NCBI RefSeq assembly: GCF_014698045.1
Contig: NZ_JACJSE010000005.1
Coordinates: 434,001-498,000, forward strand
Length of the DNA stretch: 64,000 nucleotides
Direction: 5' to 3'
DNA from: Aulosira sp. FACHB-615
GTDB lineage: Bacteria > Cyanobacteriota > Cyanobacteriia > Cyanobacteriales > Nostocaceae
Shown here in pieces: positions 59,198-64,000 of the stretch. The notes under the pieces are model-generated. The model was not told where the DNA came from and made no database searches. It worked only from the letters and a program-made list of their open reading frames with translations. Every line of letters begins with the position of its first letter. The first letter of the stretch is position 1. Made by a program: the position numbers and the translations under genes.

Positions 59198-60595
59198 ATG
59201 ATTAAAACCCAAAATCCTCAATCTAAAATCCAAAATCTCAAATCAAAAATCGCTCAATCACCCTATCAAGCATACGTTTATTCTTATCCCCACAAAACAG
59301 CTTATCGTCCTTTAACTCCGCCGATATATCTCCCCGAACTTTGGACGCAGCAAGATAGACAAGCGTTATTTCTCTATATACATATACCGTTTTGTGAAAT
59401 GCGTTGTGGTTTCTGCAATTTGTTTACCACAGTCAGCCACAATGAAGATTTTATCAGTCAATATGTCCGCACATTACAGCGACAGGCGCAACGGATAAAA
59501 GCGGTGTTGGGTGATGCTTCATTTGCAAGGTTCGCTATTGGTGGGGGAACTCCAACTCAGTTACCCATTCAGCATCTCGCAACTGTTCTCGATATTGCTG
59601 AAAATACAATGGGTGCAAAGTTACAGGAAATTCCGATTTCTGTGGAAGTTTCACCAGAAACCGCAACAGAAGAAAAGTTAAAGTTGTTGCGATCGCACTC
59701 CGTTGACCGTGTTAGTATTGGTGTCCAAAGTTTCATTGAGTCGGAAGTCTTAGCAACCCAGCGTCGTCAATCTAATACTCAAGTAGAAGCCGCATTGACA
59801 AGGATAAAAGAAGCTGGGTTTCCTATTTTGAATATTGATTTGATTTATGGTTTACCTGGACAAACTGTCAATACGTGGTTGCAATCAATACAAACTGCCT
59901 TGCGCTTTCACCCAGAGGAAATTTATCTATATCCCTTGTATGTACGGCCGTTAACAGGTTTAGGACGCACAGATAAAGAATGGGACGATATTCGTTTAGC
60001 TTGTTACCGCGAAGGGCGATCGCTTCTATTATCGCAAGGATATACCCAAGTTTCGATGCGGATGTTTCGACAAAGTGGACAAGGTGGACAAGGAAGACAA
60101 GGTAGCCATCTTTCTCCCTTGTCTCCCCCCTCTCCCTCCCCCTCCCCCGTCTACTGCTGTCAAGCCGACGGTATGATTGGTTTAGGTTGCGGCGCACGTT
60201 CCTACACCAATACTCTGCACTATTCTAATGAGTATGCGGTGGGTGCAAAGGGAATCAGCGAGATTTTGCAAGCATATATTCAAACACCCGATGAGTTATT
60301 TGAATACGCGCACTATGGCTTTCAACTAGATGCAGAAGAACAACGTCGGCGATATATTTTATTATCTTTACTTTCCGATGAAGGATTAAATTTCGTTAAT
60401 TATCGCCTGCGATTTGCTAGTGAAGTAGACGCTGATTTTCCCGAACTTTCAGAATTGCTAACTTTAAGTTTGGCGATGAAAGATGAAGATAGTTTACACT
60501 TAACTGAATTTGGTATTGAACGTTCTGATACTATCGGCGCGTGGTTATTTTCTGAAAAAGTTCAGGAATTAATGCAGGGTTATGAGTTGAAATAG
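59198..60595 (+). CDS. STM4012-family radical SAM enzyme (HemN-like)
   Basis: 465 residues. The [4Fe-4S] motif is C-x3-C-x2-C in IHIPFCEMRCGFCNLF (about residues 66-81), followed by FAIGGGTPTQLP, EVSPETATEEKL, DRVSIGVQSF and NIDLIYGLPGQT, as in coproporphyrinogen dehydrogenase-like radical SAM proteins. The C-terminal HemN-like part (GLGCGARSYTNT...YILLSLLSDEGL) is present. It lacks the context of heme synthesis. A repeat-encoded insert (SGQGGQGRQGSHLSPLSPP) lies at ~residues 292-318. The first ~20 codons include AATCTAAAATC-type repeat, so the true start may be later. Confidence 0.9.
   Translation: MIKTQNPQSKIQNLKSKIAQSPYQAYVYSYPHKTAYRPLTPPIYLPELWTQQDRQALFLYIHIPFCEMRCGFCNLFTTVSHNEDFISQYVRTLQRQAQRIKAVLGDASFARFAIGGGTPTQLPIQHLATVLDIAENTMGAKLQEIPISVEVSPETATEEKLKLLRSHSVDRVSIGVQSFIESEVLATQRRQSNTQVEAALTRIKEAGFPILNIDLIYGLPGQTVNTWLQSIQTALRFHPEEIYLYPLYVRPLTGLGRTDKEWDDIRLACYREGRSLLLSQGYTQVSMRMFRQSGQGGQGRQGSHLSPLSPPSPSPSPVYCCQADGMIGLGCGARSYTNTLHYSNEYAVGAKGISEILQAYIQTPDELFEYAHYGFQLDAEEQRRRYILLSLLSDEGLNFVNYRLRFASEVDADFPELSELLTLSLAMKDEDSLHLTEFGIERSDTIGAWLFSEKVQELMQGYELK
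60071..60149 (+). repeat. In-frame repeat insertion in the STM4012-type gene
   Basis: GGACAAGGT-type units followed by CCCTTGTCTCCC and CCCTCTCCC tracts; the two halves are partly complementary. It encodes a Gly/Gln then Ser/Pro-rich loop without breaking the frame. Confidence 0.75.
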
Positions 60596-60652
60596 TAGGT
60601 TTTTCAATGACCTAAGTTTTATGAGTGACTAAATAAAAATTGATAAACTAAT

Positions 60653-61516
60653 ATGCACCTCACCATCCTTTATCGCGGCTCTTTAATCAGTTGCAACTAT
60701 GGCTGTGAATATTGTCCCTTTGCGAAACGCCAACAAACAGCCGCAGAATTAGCAATTGATCAACAATCTTTAGAAAAGTTTGTCAATTGGATTTCCCAAC
60801 ATCTCCAACATCAATTTTCAATTCTGTTCACTCCTTGGGGAGAAGCCTTAATTCATTCTTGGTATCAGCAAGCCTTGGTAAAATTAACCCATTTACCCAA
60901 CGTTAATAAAGCCGCAATTCAAACTAATCTCTCTTGTCAACTAGATTGGGTAGAGGAATGTAACAAAGATAAATTGGCACTTTGGGCTACTTTTCACTCA
61001 GAATGGGTATCACGCGATCGCTTTTTATCCAAATGCCTGCAATTAAACCACCAAAATGTTAAATTGAGCGTCGGAGTTGTGGGCTTCCCCAAGTTTAAAT
61101 CAGAAATAGCCGCTTTACGTCAAGAATTACCAAACCAAATTTATCTGTGGATTAATGCTGTCAAAGCTGAACTCCCCAATTTATCATCAGCAGACAGAGA
61201 GTTTTTCCAATCTATCGACCCATTATATGAATTAAATACCAAACATTATCCTAGTTTTGGTCATTCTTGTCGGGCTGGAAAATCAGTAATTTCTGTTGAT
61301 GGCGATGGGACAATACGCCGTTGTCATTTTATTAAATCACCAATTGGTAATATTTATGATTCTGATTGGGAAACAGCTTTATCTGACCAACCTTGCACTA
61401 ACCAAACTTGTCATTGTCATATTGGTTATGTCCATCTTGATTACTTAAACATGAATCAAGTTTTTGGTTCTGGACTTTTAGAAAGGATTCCCGATAATTG
61501 GGCTATCCATAGATAA
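60653..61516 (+). CDS. STM4011-family radical SAM enzyme
   Basis: 287 residues. The cluster motif is unusual in placement: LYRGSLISCNYGCEYCPFAKRQ, C-x3-C-x2-C at residues ~15-22 with few residues before it. The core continues with LFTPWGEALIHSWY and AAIQTNLSC. The C-terminus carries Cys residues (HSCRAGKSVISVDGDGTIRRCHF ... CTNQTCHCHIGY) that resemble a SPASM-like auxiliary cluster, common in peptide-modifying radical SAM enzymes. It is last in the cluster, 57 bp after the STM4012-type gene. Confidence 0.9.
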   Translation: MHLTILYRGSLISCNYGCEYCPFAKRQQTAAELAIDQQSLEKFVNWISQHLQHQFSILFTPWGEALIHSWYQQALVKLTHLPNVNKAAIQTNLSCQLDWVEECNKDKLALWATFHSEWVSRDRFLSKCLQLNHQNVKLSVGVVGFPKFKSEIAALRQELPNQIYLWINAVKAELPNLSSADREFFQSIDPLYELNTKHYPSFGHSCRAGKSVISVDGDGTIRRCHFIKSPIGNIYDSDWETALSDQPCTNQTCHCHIGYVHLDYLNMNQVFGSGLLERIPDNWAIHR

Positions 61517-61693
61517 TATAGCAGTCATAGTTGATATGTGAACAATGAAGACAAGGGGGACAAGGGGGACAAGGTAGAACAGGGACAGAGATGTTTATAA
61601 ATCATTTAGGATTGCGATAAGATAGTTGGTGCAAGATAGAGCGATCGCACAACTTTTGATAGCAGCATTGCAAGAGATAGAAGAATCCATCAT
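61517..61693. other. Intergenic region with GACAAGG repeats
   Basis: About 180 bp between convergent genes. GACAAGGGG-type repeats lie at 61548-61576 and a HIP1 site near 61641. No convincing terminator hairpin was found. Confidence 0.5.
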
Positions 61694-64000
61694 CTACAAC
61701 CCATTACCAATTAAAATAAAAGCCGACCAATAATAAGGATGATTAAACTCACTATTCTTCCCCGTCAATAAAGCAATTTGCGCCTTTTGTAACGCCTCAG
61801 ATTTAGTAACTTTCCCCACTTTCAAAGCTGCATAAAACTCATTCATTAAAGCTTGTGTCCCACCATCAGATACAGCCCATAATGAAGCCATTGTAGCTTT
61901 CGCACCTGCTAATTGGATCTGATATCCTAACCCTAAAATTTCTTGTCCATTGGCTGATTTTTCACCTAAACCAGTCTGACAAGCACTCAACACTACTAAA
62001 TCAACATTTGACAAAGACCAATTTTCGATATCTCGTAAAGTCGCGTGTTCGCCATCACCAAACACAATAAATGAATCTTCTGGGGAACCATCTACCAACT
62101 TACCATGCGTCGCCAAATGTACAATTTTGTAATCATTCATTTGGGGAATTGTTGCATTAGGATTAAAATCTTTATCTAAGATAACCTTGCTACCAGGAAG
62201 AATTTTAGCTACGTTTTCAACTTCAGCTTTAGCAAATTCTAAACCACTAAACATTTCTTGGCGTTGACCAACTGCTACTGTATATTCGCCTTTAGTAAAA
62301 GCCGCAGCTAAAGCATTACTTGGGGTTGGTGGTTGATTCACTAATTTAGTCAAACTAGCAGAGGTAATATTATTAATGACAAACTTCTGCACTAACCAAT
62401 TCTGCCCATCATATAATGCGGCTAACGGCACATATCTCAATTTACCATCAGGGGCATAAATTATAGTTTTAGCTTCGGCTTGTTTTAAGTCATTTTCTAT
62501 AGGTTTAATCAACCAGTTATATAATTTATTGGCTGGGGTTTTACTATTTTTGTAAGGAACAAGAATTGCTTCTCGAAATTCATTAATTGTTTGGTTTAAT
62601 TCTGCGGCTTTGACTGGTACAGTACGATGAATTGGTGGCGCATCAGCCGAGACAATAACTAACTCTAACCTGTCATCTAAAACTAAAGGATATAACAAAA
62701 CAGCTTTTTGATTTAACTGGCGTAAGTTATCTCTTAAAGAATTAAGTTGGCGTAAGTTTAAATTTTCCTGTCCTGATGTGGCTGATAATTGTTGTACCAA
62801 CGCCACAACCGAGGGACTTTTAATAAACTTGTTAAATTCGGCGTTAGTACTTTGTTCCAGTTTCACTAATTCAGCAAGGCGTTTTTCTTGCGTTGCGGTA
62901 CGGGTTTGCGGGGGAATTTTTCGCAGGGTGGTGAGTTCTTTCCCAAGAGCGATCGCTTTATCTTGAATGGCGCTATACTTCTGAGATATTTGCTCTTCCT
63001 GTGGTTTCAACGGTAATTTTTCGGGTGTCACTGCTACGGTTGCAGTACTTCCCCGTTGAGTATTGCGATTTGTGACTTTTGGTGTACTAGCGCCGCGATT
63101 GCCAATATAATCACTAACTTCCTGAATTTTCAGCAAATCTAAAACTTGTTGCGCTTCGGCTGGACGATTTTGCTGCAATAATAAATCAGCTAGACGGCGA
63201 TATCTTTCCGAGACGGTTTCGGTGTAAGATTTCTGAACATCTGTCGGCACACCCCGCAAACTTTGGCGAATCGTTTCGGTTAAATTAACCGATTGCTTGT
63301 AAAATGCGATCGCTAGTGGTGGTTGATTTTGGGCTGCTAAAACGTCCCCTAAAAACTTCAGTGTAGCAGCTTCACTAATTTTGTCTTCCACCTCTCGATG
63401 AATAGCAACAGCTTGCTGATATAACCCCAAAGCTTGATCGTATTGATTTTGTTTTTGATAAACTTGCCCTAAGTTACTAATTGTTACGCCTTCACCAGTG
63501 CGATCGCCAACTTCCCGATAATTAGCTAAAGCCTGCTGATTATATTCCAAGGCTTGGTTATAGTTACCTAAATTTTGGTAAACTCGTCCAATATTATTTA
63601 GTGCAACTGCAAGACCTAATTTATAGTTATTTTGCTTGTATATCTCTAAAGCTTGCTGATATAACTTGAGTGCTTCGTCATACTTACCCAAGCTAAAATA
63701 AATCTGCCCAATGTTATTCAGATTTAACGCTGCACCTTGAAATTGAAATGAATCTTTGCCAAACGCATCACCAACATTAGCACGATTGGTAACTTGTTGC
63801 AGAGCTTGAGCATTTTGACCAAGGGCATTATACAATAACTTGATTGCTTGCTCGTCTGTACTTTGATATTCTCCAGTGCCAAGTTTTTTATAAATATTTG
63901 TAGACTTTTCCGCAAACTCCAAGGACTTTTGATACTGACCTAAGCTAAAATATGCACCTGAAATATTATTGAAAATCGCTGCTTGCGTTCCATAAAAAGT
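61694..64000 (-). CDS. CHAT-domain TPR protein (5' end outside window)
   Basis: The frame is open from the right edge; upstream of the TTG at 63922 it still encodes TPR sequence (NNISGAYFSLGQYQKSLE), so the gene starts beyond 64000. At least six TPR units (GVTISNLGQVYQKQNQYDQALGLYQQA) lead to a coiled region and a C-terminal CHAT caspase-like protease domain (about the last 330 residues). The likely His-Cys dyad is in VHLATHGKLVDG and VVLSACQTGLG. CHAT-TPR proteins are abundant in filamentous cyanobacteria, and some relatives are activated proteases in defence. No obvious gasdermin or effector gene is in view. Confidence 0.9.
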   Translation of the reverse strand, partial: TFYGTQAAIFNNISGAYFSLGQYQKSLEFAEKSTNIYKKLGTGEYQSTDEQAIKLLYNALGQNAQALQQVTNRANVGDAFGKDSFQFQGAALNLNNIGQIYFSLGKYDEALKLYQQALEIYKQNNYKLGLAVALNNIGRVYQNLGNYNQALEYNQQALANYREVGDRTGEGVTISNLGQVYQKQNQYDQALGLYQQAVAIHREVEDKISEAATLKFLGDVLAAQNQPPLAIAFYKQSVNLTETIRQSLRGVPTDVQKSYTETVSERYRRLADLLLQQNRPAEAQQVLDLLKIQEVSDYIGNRGASTPKVTNRNTQRGSTATVAVTPEKLPLKPQEEQISQKYSAIQDKAIALGKELTTLRKIPPQTRTATQEKRLAELVKLEQSTNAEFNKFIKSPSVVALVQQLSATSGQENLNLRQLNSLRDNLRQLNQKAVLLYPLVLDDRLELVIVSADAPPIHRTVPVKAAELNQTINEFREAILVPYKNSKTPANKLYNWLIKPIENDLKQAEAKTIIYAPDGKLRYVPLAALYDGQNWLVQKFVINNITSASLTKLVNQPPTPSNALAAAFTKGEYTVAVGQRQEMFSGLEFAKAEVENVAKILPGSKVILDKDFNPNATIPQMNDYKIVHLATHGKLVDGSPEDSFIVFGDGEHATLRDIENWSLSNVDLVVLSACQTGLGEKSANGQEILGLGYQIQLAGAKATMASLWAVSDGGTQALMNEFYAALKVGKVTKSEALQKAQIALLTGKNSEFNHPYYWSAFILIGNGL

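Noticed and set aside
59198..60595. The HemN-like gene as coproporphyrinogen III dehydrogenase
   Set aside because: It sits in the STM401x-type cluster with another radical SAM gene, and its Cys motif spacing and C-terminus fit that family better than HemN.

Overview
The window is chromosomal DNA of a heterocyst-forming, Nostoc/Anabaena-like cyanobacterium. The evidence is the many copies of the HIP1 octamer GCGATCGC, short tandem repeats and small dispersed palindromic repeats between and inside genes, and lineage genes: a tandem-GAF adenylate cyclase, Ycf46/Ycf35 homologues, SqdB/SqdX, an Omp85 beside lpxC-fabZ-lpxA-lpxB, and CHAT-TPR proteins. The GC content is moderate, with AT-rich intergenic DNA.

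Layout. 1-6.2 kb: the end of leuS, a TonB-like protein, a lipase-like hydrolase, a small cytochrome b and a CPA1/TrkA-N antiporter. 6.2-6.4 kb: two identical tRNA-Glu genes. 6.5-12.8 kb: an SRPBCC protein with a GAF histidine kinase whose phospho-acceptor His is replaced, an RHH protein, an HNH nuclease, a hypothetical gene and a NodB-type deacetylase. 12.96-16.02 kb: a dense same-strand array of 30 tRNA genes or remnants. By my reading its anticodons cover all 20 amino acids. All five leucine-anticodon tRNAs lack the long variable arm, and three tRNAs carry a dispersed repeat inside the T-loop region. 16-20.4 kb: a TPR protein, a membrane protein, an orphan C5-cytosine methyltransferase and a compact multi-hairpin element. 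20.5-27.8 kb: an envelope cluster on the minus strand (purC, bamA/omp85, lpxC, fabZ, lpxA, lpxB). 28.6-31.7 kb: a small protein and a cyaB-type adenylate cyclase. 31.8-39.6 kb: the sulfolipid genes sqdB and sqdX, with a one-module NRPS (C-A-T-TE) between them. 39.7-47.3 kb: a lipoprotein, RHH, ycf46, ycf35, a hemerythrin fragment, a GIY-YIG protein, an ABC-2 permease and a P450. 47.7-53.7 kb: mutL, a FIST sensor plus histidine kinase pair, and a tandem pair of membrane paralogues. 54.2-61.5 kb: an STM4011-STM4015-type cluster (two repeat/LRR-like proteins, an ATP-grasp enzyme, a sulfatase-fold hydrolase and two radical SAM enzymes) that looks like an uncharacterised modification or biosynthetic pathway. 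61.7-64 kb: a CHAT-TPR protein that runs off the end.

The two most interesting systems are the tRNA array and the STM401x cluster. A third theme is genome plasticity. Short repeats with unit lengths or net lengths compatible with the reading frame sit inside coding regions (mutL, NRPS, ATP-grasp, radical SAM), and HIP1 lies exactly on a histidine-kinase H-box and inside three tRNA genes. All family names come from reading motifs; no database search was run.
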